Under the pieces are notes generated by a model. The model ran no database searches and was not told the DNA's origin. It saw nothing but the letters and a program-made list of their open reading frames with translations. The position numbers and the translations under genes are program-made. DNA of 64,000 bases, from the NCBI GenBank assembly GCA_963924555.1, contig OZ004581.1, positions 6,797,338 through 6,861,337 of the forward strand, given 5' to 3'. This DNA is from Crambe crambe. Its lineage: Eukaryota; Porifera; Demospongiae; Poecilosclerida; Crambeidae. This document shows, in pieces, positions 33,594 through 44,733 of the stretch. The stretch's first letter is position 1, and each line of letters starts with the position of its first letter.

Positions 33594-33725
33594 CTAGATG
33601 AAGAGCATGTGTGGTGGTATAGATGTGAAGGAAGCTGATCTGGTTGTTCTTCTTGTGCAGGATAAAGAAGAGAGTATCCAGAAACTCAATGAATTTGGAG
33701 AAGTAGCTAAAACAACCATACTGCC
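33594..33725 (-). pseudogene. Decayed ELO-family fatty acid elongase fragment, copy B
   Basis: The minus strand reads [20 protein letters not shown] followed by QISFLHIY, the segment before the elongase histidine box. An extra AGCT near the start introduces a stop and frameshift. The same 2-bp disruption as in copy A follows HIY. The common disruption shows the fragment was already broken before duplication. Confidence 0.6.
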
Positions 33726-36056
33726 GCTAACTGTATGAACAGGGCTTACTTCAATACATATGTAGCTATAGGACCCCAAGCTGCATGTACTGACTGTATA
33801 CTGTCTGTATAATCGCTAACTATTGTAGGTCTACAATCTGGGTTTATGGAATTTATTTAGGGGTTCCTGGACAATATACTGAAATCTTGATTTAATGATG
33901 GAGAACATTATTAGAAAGATAGCTAACCCTTTACCAGATTTTTGTGTTTTAGCCAGACATAGCAAGGTAATAAGAACTTTGTTGACAGTGTAATCACCTC
34001 CCTATATTGAGGGTGTTCCTTTCTCATATTATATAGGTGGTTTATATGGTGGGCCTAGCTAGCTACAGAACTATAGCTAGCTACCCTGATGTATTAGCTA
34101 TAATATTATGTATAACACATAATTATAATATGTTGTGGGGGAAATTGCTGCTGATTTATCGGAAAGTACTATAGGCATAAGAAGATGATATGGGCTAAGT
34201 GAACATCAACCCAAAAATTTTAGTGTTGCTCTGCCCCCCTTGGATGAGTAAGGGGGTCAATTATAGTTGTCCATCCAGGCTTGATGACTGCAATTGCTTA
34301 CTTCAAATTTTATAACTACATACGTATGTAGCTATACGTATACGACCCCAAGTTGCATGTACTGTATATGAATTTCAGGATGATAATTATACTCCCATTG
34401 ATCATTAGAAAGCTACAGTATAATACCTTTACCAGATTTTTGTGTTTTAGCGTAATAAGATGCATGAGAACTTTAAGAGCTCTGTGTATTATATACACTG
34501 ACATTGTAATCACCTCCCTATATTAAAGGTGTTCCTTTCTCATATTATATAGCTAGCTACGTTATAATTATGCAGAACTATACCCTAGCTATGTAACACA
34601 TCACATGCAGCTTATTAATAGCTAGCTTCTATGATGATGCAGTCATGTGTGACATCATCCATGGCATCATCGTTATTAACCTGCTAAGCTAGCTATGTGT
34701 AGCTACGTATATTATAGCTATATACATAGGCTATGACTCAATGAGCTTATTATAGCATTCCGTTTATTTTATCTTATACAATCATGTAGATAGCTAATGT
34801 ATGTGTATATAGCTATGCTCTACTGCTGTTCTATAGCTATATAATTATACTCTGTAGCTTATACATTATTGAAGCTATAGCTACTGCTATTATGTGTGGG
34901 CTTGGGTGAGTGTTATGCCGATTTTATACAATATGCTTCCTTTACCTTGTACCTACTTAACTAGCTATGTGTTAAATCCAGATTTCTTCATGGATACCTA
35001 ATTGTATTTTGATAAGAAATGATCCCACTTCAAGTTTGCTACCTGTTGTAAACATTGTTTGTAGCTACATCATTGTATCACAGAAAAGAAAAAAGAAAAG
35101 AAAAGCAAGAGACAGCTAGCTATATTTATTGTGTACATATAAATGGGATTATACATTATGTACTGTATGAACTCTTCACCTTTTATAACTACCTACGTCA
35201 AACTTTCTCATAAGACAAGTTTTATTGAATTCCTCACTTTTCATCAGTCACAGGTGAATGATGGCATGAACACAGTATGAATAGGTATCAGATATCAGAT
35301 AGTTAATTATGTCAAGAACTTAAGTAAGTGGAATGTTTGATGAGCTCTGCAGAAGAGCTATATACAAAATCATATATGTAATTCGAGAAAAGTGACCACT
35401 TCACTCAGATTAGCTATACCTGCCTAGCAACAACTCTCTTTTTTAATTCCTGGCACATCAATAATTGATTCCTTCAGTTAACTATAACAGAGGCATATAG
35501 CTACATAGATAGTTATGACAGACAGCGCTCACGAGGAAGTATTTATAAATTGCATTTAAATGGGTTCCCATGGGAATCATGAAAAACATAATAATTATGC
35601 ATAATTAACTCTATGAATGGTATAATATATATGTAGCTAATCTACTGAATGAGTGCACAAATTCTATATATATAGCTACATGTAGCTAGTTATAAATTAT
35701 TATAGCTACTATTGAGAGTTGGCAGTCAAAATAGCAATGACAAAAACCATTATAGCCACTAAATTTGTCCCTTGAGGATTCTCCTATTTTGAAGTAGCTA
35801 CTACCATGAACTCAAAAGGAAGCTAACTTTTCAGTATGGACAATGGAAAATATCCATTATGGAGGCTGTATAGCTGAGCCTGCCTTTGTGTAAACATCAG
35901 ACATATACTGATATATCATTTATTATTAGGACAGTGGATTACATAATAAATAATAATAACAGCATAAAAATGACACGACATCTTTTTTTATATAGCTATA
36001 TAATTATGATAGTGATAAAGTGAGGAATTAATCATCATCAGCTAAATTGTACTGTC
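33726..36056. other. AT-rich intergenic region before GPCR C
   Basis: The first 1.2 kb is homologous to 18216-19100. The remainder (34900-36056) shows no gene: many TAGCTA words, a short AAAAGAAAAG run at 35085-35105, and no clear ORF. Confidence 0.5.
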
Positions 36057-38270
36057 TTAATGATAATGAAATCTCATTGCATGTCGTAAAATGGGAAGTA
36101 GCGGAGGAAGGAATAGCATTGCACAGGGGATCAAGATGAGACTCAGCTCAAAAATGATTAGTGTACAGAAACTCACAATAACGCTGATGAAAGTTTTCTG
36201 GGAATAAAATATCAGATAAAATCCAATTAAGATAGGGAGGACTCCAGTAAGTATGTACGACTGGTTCATTATGCACTTTGTCTGAAATACCTTCTGACGA
36301 ATCTTGCGAGTTAAGAATGCCAGTATTAAAATGAGTGTCAGTAGTAGTATACTGACAATTAAGCCAGCAAAGAACCAGGCAAGAAAATTTCTGCGGACAC
36401 ACTTCAATATCATTATTTTTGTGGGTGAATTAGGTATATCAATCCTCATATCTTCTAGGTAGCTGTGTTTGTAGGGATTCGTGATCAATCCAGGTATTAC
36501 TATGGAGAAATCAACAAGTATTGTTATCAGTACTGCAAGAGCAAGATGGTTATCGGATAGGAGAGGTCCAGGATTCTTGTAGTGGACAAATATCCTATAC
36601 ATTCTCCATGTTCTTACGCAGATGGTTCCAAATAATAACGTCAAGCCAAATGAAATCAAGAATTCGAGAATGTTGTAAATTTTGCAAATTTGTGAGTCAA
36701 TTATTAAGTCTGAAAAGGAATATATGATAGTGGTGAGAACTAATGCTGCAGTGAAGATGTAGCAGCTAATGAAAGCCAGTAGGTTTAACTTAACAGAAGA
36801 AGCCTTCACAAACTTGACATCTCTGTAATAACAAGTCAGAATGTTGAGGGTTAATATAAGGAGGAACACAAGACCAGTGATGAGTAATGTTATGTATGAC
36901 ACAGGCCTTGGTATGGCCTTTATTGTAATGTCAAACTTATCATTAATGAGGAGTTGAAATAACTTATCTGATTTAATAATCTTGTTCTCAATCCTGTTAA
37001 ACGTGGCTATTATTTGTCTCTCCCTGTTTTTGATTTTTAGAATATGGACATTTTGTTGTATGCGACCGGATGTGTTATCAAATTTTATCCTTCCAGACAA
37101 TCCCTCAAAATCCAGCTTTAACAATTCATTTCTAATCATTTCTGAAGCGATTGGTTGGGCGTATCCATAAGCAGACAAGTTAACACTGTTCTTTGAGTTG
37201 TCAAGTGCTTTTAGAAGTGACCAAGTGGCATCGAAAAAAGCAGCAGCATAAATATTTACAGCATCTGTACCATCTATTTCGTGCAGATAACTGTAACTCT
37301 GATAAAGGTGATAAAATTCCAGTAGTGAAATTCCTGAATCTGTTGTTGTGTTCCAATCATGCCTTTCAAGTTGGTACTCTATAATGATGGACTCTTCTAT
37401 TAAATCTCTTAATTGGTCTTCAGTACAAGTGTAATCCGCAAAAGTGACTGAAGTTATTGTTTCAACTTCATCAGCATCCAAAATATATTGATACACTGGT
37501 AGGACATACTTTTCATTGTGAGCGATACAGAGAACCATATTTAGTAAATCTGTGCCTAATAAAAGGAATATTATGCGGTATCTGTTTCTTACATTATTTT
37601 TAAATGGTGAGAGATTGTGGGCAGAAATAGCCAATTGATTCATGCTGATGTTGTATAGAGATGCTTCATTTTGAACTGCTTTTGTTAGTGATGAATAATA
37701 GAGCCTGGAATCATCGTAGAATAAGACAATGTGTGTCCAATTCTTAACTCTTATCAAGGACACCATTGCTTTAGCAATGGCCTCTGCTGAGTCCAGAATA
37801 CCAAAGGAGTAGGGATACAGAATACGATTGTTGAGTTCTTGTGTCCCAGATAAGTGAACATTAATCAATGCTATTTCACTGCGCCCACTGAGAGCTGCAA
37901 CAGACCTGGAGGATGTGGAGCATCCAGGTCCTACTGCACCCACAACTGGGATAACACTCTTATCTTTCTCTTGCTGCAATAGAGATGACACAAATGCATC
38001 CACAGCTCTGAAAGGTACACTGCATCCGCTATCAGCTCTTGATAATCTGATGACATATCCCTCCAACGTATCCGTTCTGTTATTAGCTATCTCTGACGCC
38101 AGCAGTGAGGCTGGATAAAGCGAGGCTCCATCACTTATCGAGGGTCGTAGTATCGGTGGCAGCTGCGGCTGAGGGTAAGGCAAGAGTGTCAGCACCTTGA
38201 TCTCGCGAAGATCTGCTAAACAAAGTGCGATACTCTTCAAAGCCAGCAAGAGTAAGCTAATTAGTGCCAT
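36057..38270 (-). CDS. GABA-B-like class C GPCR, copy C (737 aa, intronless)
   Basis: Signal peptide (hydrophobic to about residue 18), Venus-flytrap ectodomain, seven helices with the RTWRMYRIF loop motif, very short tail ending RFHYH. Residues about 35-170 and 345-737 are nearly the same as copies A and B. The signal peptide and the block about 171-340, which covers lobe 2 of the ligand-binding fold, have many substitutions and small indels (for example FKNNVRNRYRI versus FNTVRKKYRV). No caspase-like partner gene is found beside this copy. An NRF-1-like palindrome lies 42 bp upstream of the start. Confidence 0.9.
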   Translation of the reverse strand: MALISLLLLALKSIALCLADLREIKVLTLLPYPQPQLPPILRPSISDGASLYPASLLASEIANNRTDTLEGYVIRLSRADSGCSVPFRAVDAFVSSLLQQEKDKSVIPVVGAVGPGCSTSSRSVAALSGRSEIALINVHLSGTQELNNRILYPYSFGILDSAEAIAKAMVSLIRVKNWTHIVLFYDDSRLYYSSLTKAVQNEASLYNISMNQLAISAHNLSPFKNNVRNRYRIIFLLLGTDLLNMVLCIAHNEKYVLPVYQYILDADEVETITSVTFADYTCTEDQLRDLIEESIIIEYQLERHDWNTTTDSGISLLEFYHLYQSYSYLHEIDGTDAVNIYAAAFFDATWSLLKALDNSKNSVNLSAYGYAQPIASEMIRNELLKLDFEGLSGRIKFDNTSGRIQQNVHILKIKNRERQIIATFNRIENKIIKSDKLFQLLINDKFDITIKAIPRPVSYITLLITGLVFLLILTLNILTCYYRDVKFVKASSVKLNLLAFISCYIFTAALVLTTIIYSFSDLIIDSQICKIYNILEFLISFGLTLLFGTICVRTWRMYRIFVHYKNPGPLLSDNHLALAVLITILVDFSIVIPGLITNPYKHSYLEDMRIDIPNSPTKIMILKCVRRNFLAWFFAGLIVSILLLTLILILAFLTRKIRQKVFQTKCIMNQSYILTGVLPILIGFYLIFYSQKTFISVIVSFCTLIIFELSLILIPCAMLFLPPLLPILRHAMRFHYH

Positions 38271-38311
38271 AACTTCTTTTCAAGTCTTCTGAGCACTATG
38301 AAATACCTGTA

Positions 38312-38323
38312 TGCGCATGCGCA
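38312..38323. promoter_or_regulatory. NRF-1-like palindrome upstream of GPCR C
   Basis: TGCGCATGCGCA, a perfect palindrome, 42 bp upstream of the start codon at nearly the same spacing as in GPCR A. The surrounding sequence is otherwise unlike copy A, so the site seems selectively retained. Confidence 0.5.
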
Positions 38324-39539
38324 AAAAGACGCTTTACCTAATTCTGCCATGCGCCGTGCAGTGTTTTGCATATCTGAATGTTGAAAAAAATATCACTGAG
38401 TCTATAGCAACAGATGTTTAAAAATATCATCATAATTACATAGGTAAGTAGAGTAAACCATGTTCAAGTGATTATAGCTACATTGATCTAAGTGTACACA
38501 TGCAATAGCATTGAAAGTAAACAAATGATTGAAACTAGCTATGATATAGGTAATATAAGCTGATCAATTGCAATCAATTATAATACAACAGCTTTATTCT
38601 GTACAACCAATCTCAAAATTTTTATTAATGTTGATGACACAATAAAATGGTGAGAGAGAATGAGAGAGTGTGAGTGAGTGAGCTGAGCCAGAGCCAGCTC
38701 ATTTGTAGTGGTACGGCCATGCATAGCTACCATCTGGGGTGGGAAGCCCTTCAGTAAAATTTGATTCAATTTCAATCTGGGCAATACCATGTACTCATCA
38801 AATTACATGCATGTACACACAATACAAAACCAATTAAAAAATGGTGGTACGGCCATGGCCGTAACAGCCATAGCAGTGCCTCCAGCTATGGTGAGTAGAG
38901 TGAGGGAGAGAGGGAGAGAGAGAGAGAGAACAATTGCTGACTTCAGCTGCCAACACGAGCTATAAAAAAGACAAAAACAGACAATCAATGGAGAAAGAAC
39001 AGAGCTCATTTGTAGTTGTACGGTCTGGGGAAAGCCCTCCAGTAAAATTGAATTTGGTATGATCTAGGTAATGCCATGCACTATAAATTTATAAGTCAAT
39101 TGTTATTCAAATGCAAACACACACATATGTACACACACAAAAACTAAAATAATGAAATGGTGGCGCATGGCTGTACCAGCCGTAGCAGTGCCTCCGGCCA
39201 TGAAGAATATGCCTCAAGATCATCTGATGATAATACATGAATTTTCAATTGTATTATAGAAATTACGACTCTTTTGCCACAGTAGCTCTCTGTGAATGAT
39301 TTAGTTTGCTACGTATGTAGCAGATTTATTTAGCAACTTTCAGTGTACCCTTAATTACAGATATGGTAGCTATAATGTTGGCCTAGCTAGCTTTATAATA
39401 TTCACCTTACTCTCTTTTAAAGTGAAAGTACATTAGTCCTGTATAATAGCCACACCCCGGATGTTATTAGCTAGTGAACTTCAAGCTAGCCGCCGTAATC
39501 TCTAGTTGCTAGCACTATAGCTACACGCTACACGTATCT
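38324..39539. other. Intergenic, with a two-copy direct repeat
   Basis: No convincing gene is seen. It includes the direct repeat at 38693-39204 and a GA-rich run (38895-38932). Minus-strand open frames here have low-complexity Ala/Thr/Met-rich products and are not called. Confidence 0.5.
38693..39204. repeat. Direct repeat, two units about 307 bp apart
   Basis: GCTCATTTGTAGT-GTACGG, GGGAAGCCCT-CAGTAAAAT, the TACACACA tract and GTAGCAGTGCCTCC-GCCATG recur in the same order at about 38697-38895 and 39004-39204. The second copy lacks some spacer sequence. Confidence 0.65.
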
Positions 39540-40360
39540 ATGGGTGATAAACAGAGGGATGATGCTAATGGCTTTGAAATCAGAATCTCGTGTCATAATG
39601 TCGTAGAGGATGGAGCTCCTGTCGATTATGATGCGAAGGTGTTGGTGACGGTGAAATATCCTTCCCGCGTGAAAGCAGGAAATCTCACTCGAGACAACCT
39701 CATACACCTGATGGACATTAACGGAGTATGCTCACGATTAGCTAGCTAGATATTTTACCATTAGCTAGCTCTATTTTGTTCATAGATAAAGGAGGTGTGG
39801 TTTAGTTCTTATCTATGCCACCCTGTGATTGTGAGAGCTGCAGGGCTATAGATTGTGTTCGCTGTAGCTATTCATGTTTAGTTATATACTTATTCCCTTA
39901 CACACATTCGTCTTCTTGCTTCCAATGATAGGTATGATGTGTCCAATAACAATTATTATAACTAAGTTATTGTTATGAATATTTATTAGCCTATTGGCTA
40001 ATATATAACCTAAATCAAAAACTGATATTCGAACCTAAATTTTTAAAAAATGATATTCAAACCTAAATTTTAAAAAACTGATATTCAAAAATTACAGGAT
40101 GCTGACCGTCGGTATCCTTTGAACTGTGATCTTACATGGGAGAGTATTAATTGGGATCTAGTTAAGATTCTAATACAAGAAGATCTGTCAAATGGGCAAG
40201 AACAAACTGACTCAGGACAAGCAGTTGTTTATGTTGAGCTGAACCGACAGATAAGAGTTGTGCCAAGCAAACATCAAGTAGTGTTTAACAAGATTGAAGA
40301 TGGCGTGTGTCATTATGTCCAAGAAGCACTGCAGAGAGATAATAGTGATATAAACTACAG
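39540..40360 (+). CDS. Unrecognised two-exon gene fragment (about 149 aa, 3' end not found)
   Basis: Exon 1 is 39540-39725, starting ATGGGTGATAAACAG and ending at GGA|GTATGC in phase 0. Exon 2 is 40098-40360, opened by ATTACAG|GATGCT and closed by TACAG|GTATGT in phase 2. The joined product is soluble, acidic/mixed, without a signal peptide or TM segment. It has a beta-rich start (FEIRISCHNVVEDG) and later QAVVYVELNRQIRVV. No family is recognised. Downstream exons could not be traced; a 1.95-kb transposon begins 0.6 kb later and may have ended or disrupted the gene. Confidence 0.5.
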
Positions 40361-40974
40361 GTATGTTTAGGAATAGAATCCTGAAGTAAAATTTATATGG
40401 TTGATGTAAGTCTAATATCCTGCTATTTGAAATTCTTTATGCCCATCCTTCCCTCCCTCTCCTTTGATCCTACGTAGCGATACTTCCATTCCCTTGATCC
40501 TATATGGCTCAATCTGTACTTTGTCCCTTTCCCTCAATCCTGGCTATAACTATTAGTTTAGGAAGCTAGGCTATGAACACGGGAGAGAAGCTGAAACATT
40601 TGGGGGCGGAGCTTCTTCCTGCAATCCCCCCTTTCCTTATGATATAGGCCCTGTTCTGTGTATGTCTATGACAGGCCTCTTCCTTATAATAATATTATAG
40701 TCCCTGTTCTGTATATGTCTATGACAGGCCTCTTCCTTATAATAATATAGTCCCTGTTCTGTATATGGCCTCTAAATCTCTTTGTGTGTATATAATAGTA
40801 GAAGGCTGGAAATCCCCTTACAGTATTATGATAAGTAATCAACCTTATTAGGACTTATGAGGGTTTATTGTTTACTCATGGATGACTACTTTGTTTATAT
40901 AAAGACACCCCATGAGGTTTAGAGTCTCCATAGTTATACTGAGCCAAAACTCCATTACGGGGTGGGGGGGTCTT
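40361..40974. other. Intron or intergenic stretch with tandem fragments
   Basis: CCTTATAATAATAT-AGTCCCTGTTCTGTATATG is repeated two to three times at about 40640-40770. No gene is seen. Confidence 0.45.
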
Positions 40975-41219
40975 AGTCAGGTGGCTTAGCAACAAAATTT
41001 CATGAAATGGGGACAGAGCGGACAAAAGTGCCTATGAAATCCTTATACATTTAACTTTAATTTTATGATAGGATCTAATCACAGAATTTCAAAATCCACG
41101 TTTTGTGACTTTCTACTTAAAAAAAACTAAAATGCGATAAGCACGAAAATTTAAAATTTCGCACCACATAGAGAATGTATTGCGAAATTAAAAAAACGCA
41201 AAAATAAAACCTTTGAAAG

Positions 41220-42560
41220 GTGACATCATTATGCTTGTATTCTTGCATTTTTCTATTTATGATACAATTTGGAAAGGCATGCTTAAAGAAGGATGCATGT
41301 CACATTCTCTGCTTCTTGCCACAATTATTTTGCAACATCATTTTTGAGCATTACAACTGCCTTAACCTGTCTAGTTTTAGCTTTTCATTTGAAAAGAGCT
41401 ACAGATTTTTCTTGGACTCCTATAGCTATCTGAGTATGGTAAATTACGATCTTCAAAAAAATCTGACTGGCAATCCTCCAGATTCTTTCAATATTATTGT
41501 ATTTGATGGTGGTGCTCTTATTCACCTTCCTTCCACTGTTAACATCATTACATTTAACCAGTACGGTATGCTGATAATTTGTTGTCCTCAAGCAGCTGGA
41601 AAGATCCACTCATGTAGATGTTGTTTGGGATACCTACATATCACTGATAGTATCACAAGAGAAAAGAAGGGGAAAGGCATCAGACGAAAGGTAGCTGGTA
41701 AAAACAGGGTTCCAGGGAATTGGAATGATTTTCTGAGAGATGGAACCAATAAGAAAGAGCTTTCTCTAGAAAAGTAATTAGGAGGTATATATAACCTCTG
41801 GTAGTGAAATACTTTCAAAAGGTACTGATCAGCAAATGCAAGCATGTGACCATGAAGAGTCAGACACTAGACTTTTGGTTCACATAGCAGATGCATTACA
41901 AAAAGTTCAAAGTAGTTTGATCCACACTGTGGATACTGACATTATTGTCATCCTGACAGGCAAGTTTTTCAATTACTTTCCTTGAACCCCAACATTAATA
42001 TTTGGGTGGCCTTTGGAAGGGGAAAAACATTCTCCTTATAGCACATCAATTCTGTCTGCACTCTTTTGGGTGAAGAGAAATCTTCAGCATTACTAGTCTT
42101 CCACAGCTTCACAGGCTGTGATACCACATCATAAAGGGAAACAAGTCATCATTCAGGGGTGCATTGTAAATGCTCTAGTTGAATCAGGAAAGGACTTCCA
42201 AGCTTCCTTAGCTATTCTTTCCATTTTCTCTCTCCTGGAAAGATTTGTAGTGATTATATACATACAACAAAAGCAGTAACCTTGAAAGTGTGAACGAAAC
42301 CAGAATGGAGCTATTAATTTTTGTCACAGAAACAAAATCTTCCACCTGCTCTTATTCAACATTTATTGAAGCCAGCATAATATGGACAAACTACCTCAGC
42401 AGAACAGACCAAGCATCATGGGGGATGAGTGCACAGCAAGCTTGTCAAAAACTTGTAAAATGTAGCTAATTGCAAGAGCAGCAATGGCTGTGGTACCAGG
42501 TGTGGCTGCAAGAAAGCAAATTGGACCTGCACTGAATTTTGCAAATGTGACAGTCGAGGG
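41220..42560 (+). pseudogene. Broken copy of a multicopy invertebrate repeat ORF (DTD-VVL / FTGCDT type)
   Basis: Fragments in consistent order but different frames recall a high-copy hypothetical protein family of sponges and cnidarians. They are IIVFDGGALIHLPSTVN and GKGIRRKV-PGNWNDFL within an open stretch to 41777, HEESDTRLLVHIADALQKV then HTVDTDIIVIL at about 41855-41960, a VFHSFTGCDTTS-like piece at about 42095-42130, and a cysteine cluster CGCKKANWTC-EFCKC at about 42500-42550. Stops and frameshifts separate them. The family recognition is from memory. Position inside inverted repeats suggests it is transposon cargo or the element's own ORF. Confidence 0.6.
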
Positions 42561-42676
42561 TAGAAATCAAACTTTATTCACGTTTTAGTCAAAGTTTCCT
42601 TTTTCTGCCTTTCGAACTTTTTTTTTTCAAAAGTAGAAAGCGTGAATAAAGTTTGATTTCTACCCTCGACTGTCAC
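42547..42676. repeat. 130-bp foldback nested in the transposon
   Basis: GTGACAGTCGAGGGTAGAAA at the left pairs with the complementary right end. The arms continue through CAAACTTTATTCACG. AAAT flanks both sides, a possible target duplication. Confidence 0.75.
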
Positions 42677-42926
42677 AAATGCAATAGAACCTGTTTTCTA
42701 AAATATTTTGGCTGTTAAAATTTTTGCTGTATAATCTCTATGTACTGCGAAAATAAAAAAATTCGCGCATATAGCAACTATACAATTTCTTGCTCCATTT
42801 TGAGATAGGAAAGAATTCTATGGTGGATCCTATCTTCAAATCATTCCATGGATCAGTAAGACTAGCTGTACAAAGTTTGGCACTTTTGTCCAGTGTGTCC
42901 CCATAATTTCACTAAGCCACCTGACT

Positions 42927-44733
42927 ATCTAATATGGAGCAAGAAGTGAAAATTGAGTTATTGGTATTTTATGAGGTGTTGATTTTATTCTTGATAAATC
43001 AAATTTTTACATCTCATGTATGTTATTCTAACATTAGCTTTGCACAAGAATTATACTTCATGGTAGATACATGACATCATAGCATGTTCTGCTAATGCTA
43101 ATGGTAATGGTAATTATGGTTTCTACCCAATAATCACCACACCTGCAGGGTCATCTACGAGAAGCCCTCCCATTAAGACCTTCAAACACCAAGTCCACCA
43201 ACTCCGACACCATCCATCGTAGCTAGATAGGTTGTAGCTATTATAATTTTGGCTAGCTATGTATTATTTTTGTCAAAGTGATAAATTGGAAGGGCACATT
43301 TGATCATTCCAATTTCTATATAATTCAGCGAGCAAGCTGTCTCTTAGAAATTGTAAATATATATAATTGGCAAGCGAAGTGAGCTTACTCCCTATTCATG
43401 CAAATTGAGATTTCGATACGTATGTCACATTTAATATGCATGCGCAAATGTTTGTTTGACCTTTGACTCCACGAATGAAACATGCCCAGCAACGAACAGC
43501 TAGAACTTATTGCTTTCTACAGCATTTAGTCATAGAGGTGCTATAGGTGGATTGTATAGGCACTTGGCTTTCTTGTGGTAAGTACAGCCTCCTGTATATG
43601 CAGCTGTTCATCCTGATAGCAATATCTTAGCCTAAGAAGTTAAAGTACAAATGACTTTCACCAATTGCTTCGCTCACCAATTGAATATGTTACATGAACA
43701 TACTCTATAGGTCTACACTCCAAAATGCCCCAGACGTACGTATGTGTCGTGCAATTTTAAGAACAGAGATGCATAATTTCAGAGACAACTAGATCTGGTG
43801 GTATACTGGTAGTCTTTGAGAGTAGAATATTAGTCATAGAAATACTATACTTCCTTTTTGCTCACTCACTGTCTAATGTTACACATTGCCCCAGTAAGAA
43901 TTTTTCACTTTGTATTAATATTTTGATTTACCTTTATTGTGACCGATTTTTTAGAAAAAAAGATTACTGCCTATCAATGCCAATAGAATCTGATTATTAT
44001 TATTATTATTAGTAGTAGTATTAAGGAATATGTTATGATGATGTAATCGATAATTTAGTAAATGTGCATGTACATAAAATATCGTACAACTAGCTAAACC
44101 TTAGTCACAATTAACACATAACACTAAATTGTCGCTATCTACATCAATGGATGACTATAGGCCACATATTATTATGATTAACACTACTTTGCACTAGCTG
44201 CTATGCAACTATACAAAGTAAAAATAAAACTGTTTATTCCACACAATTTTGTCCCAATACATATACTGTTTTTGTTTTTAGTGTGTGTATTGGGACAATT
44301 TAATGTGCAGTACACACTTTCGTTTATTATAGGTATCATTCATGCATGCTATAATAGTACAGTAATAATTTGAACTTGCTAGCCAGCTGCATTTTGTTTA
44401 TTTATAATGTATATTGAAAATGAAAATGAATAGAGTGAAAATATTGCATGTTTACATAATTTTATAGCTGCTCTGTAAACATTATTGAAGTGTGACACTG
44501 AAAAAAACAAGTTGGGAAATTAAAGCTGAGATTAGCTACATGTATGTATAGCTATTTATAAGTTTATAGAGCTATAGTAACTGTTACTAGAATTAGTCTA
44601 GAATTAGTTGATAGCTATATTATAGCTACAGATTTGCTAATCCTGTTACAGCTCAGTACGTAGCAATAGTCGCTTACTGTTCTTCTTATTAATTAGCTAA
44701 ATCCAAGATATATACGTAGCTATAGGTAGCTAC
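42927..44733. other. Intergenic region upstream of the rhodopsin-like GPCR
   Basis: Contains the MITE at 43365-43682 and a hairpin 44246-44301 (TTTGTCCCAATAC facing GTATTGGGACAA). A very similar hairpin lies at 59822-59881, upstream of the related pseudogene, so this upstream DNA was duplicated along with the GPCR. No gene is seen. Confidence 0.55.
43365..43682. mobile_element. About 318-bp MITE
   Basis: AATTGGCAAGCGAAG at the left faces CTTCGCTCACCAATT at the right, an imperfect inverted pair. Related termini bound 30611-31351. No ORF. Confidence 0.6.

Larger units (their letters stand above)
40975..42926. mobile_element. 1.95-kb DNA transposon with about 110-bp terminal inverted repeats
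   Basis: The left terminus AGTCAGGTGGCTTAG and further inward GGACAAAAGTGCC and ATAGGATC are matched by the complementary right end (GGCACTTTTGTCC, CTAAGCCACCTGACT). The inverted similarity extends about 110 bp. The interior holds the broken multicopy ORF at 41220-42560 and a separate 130-bp foldback. No clear target duplication was identified. Confidence 0.7.

Noticed and set aside
43141-43211. Possible terminal exon after CCTGCAG for the 39540 gene
   Set aside because: In the phase required by the 40360 donor it stops after about nine codons. Other phases are open, but nothing links them.
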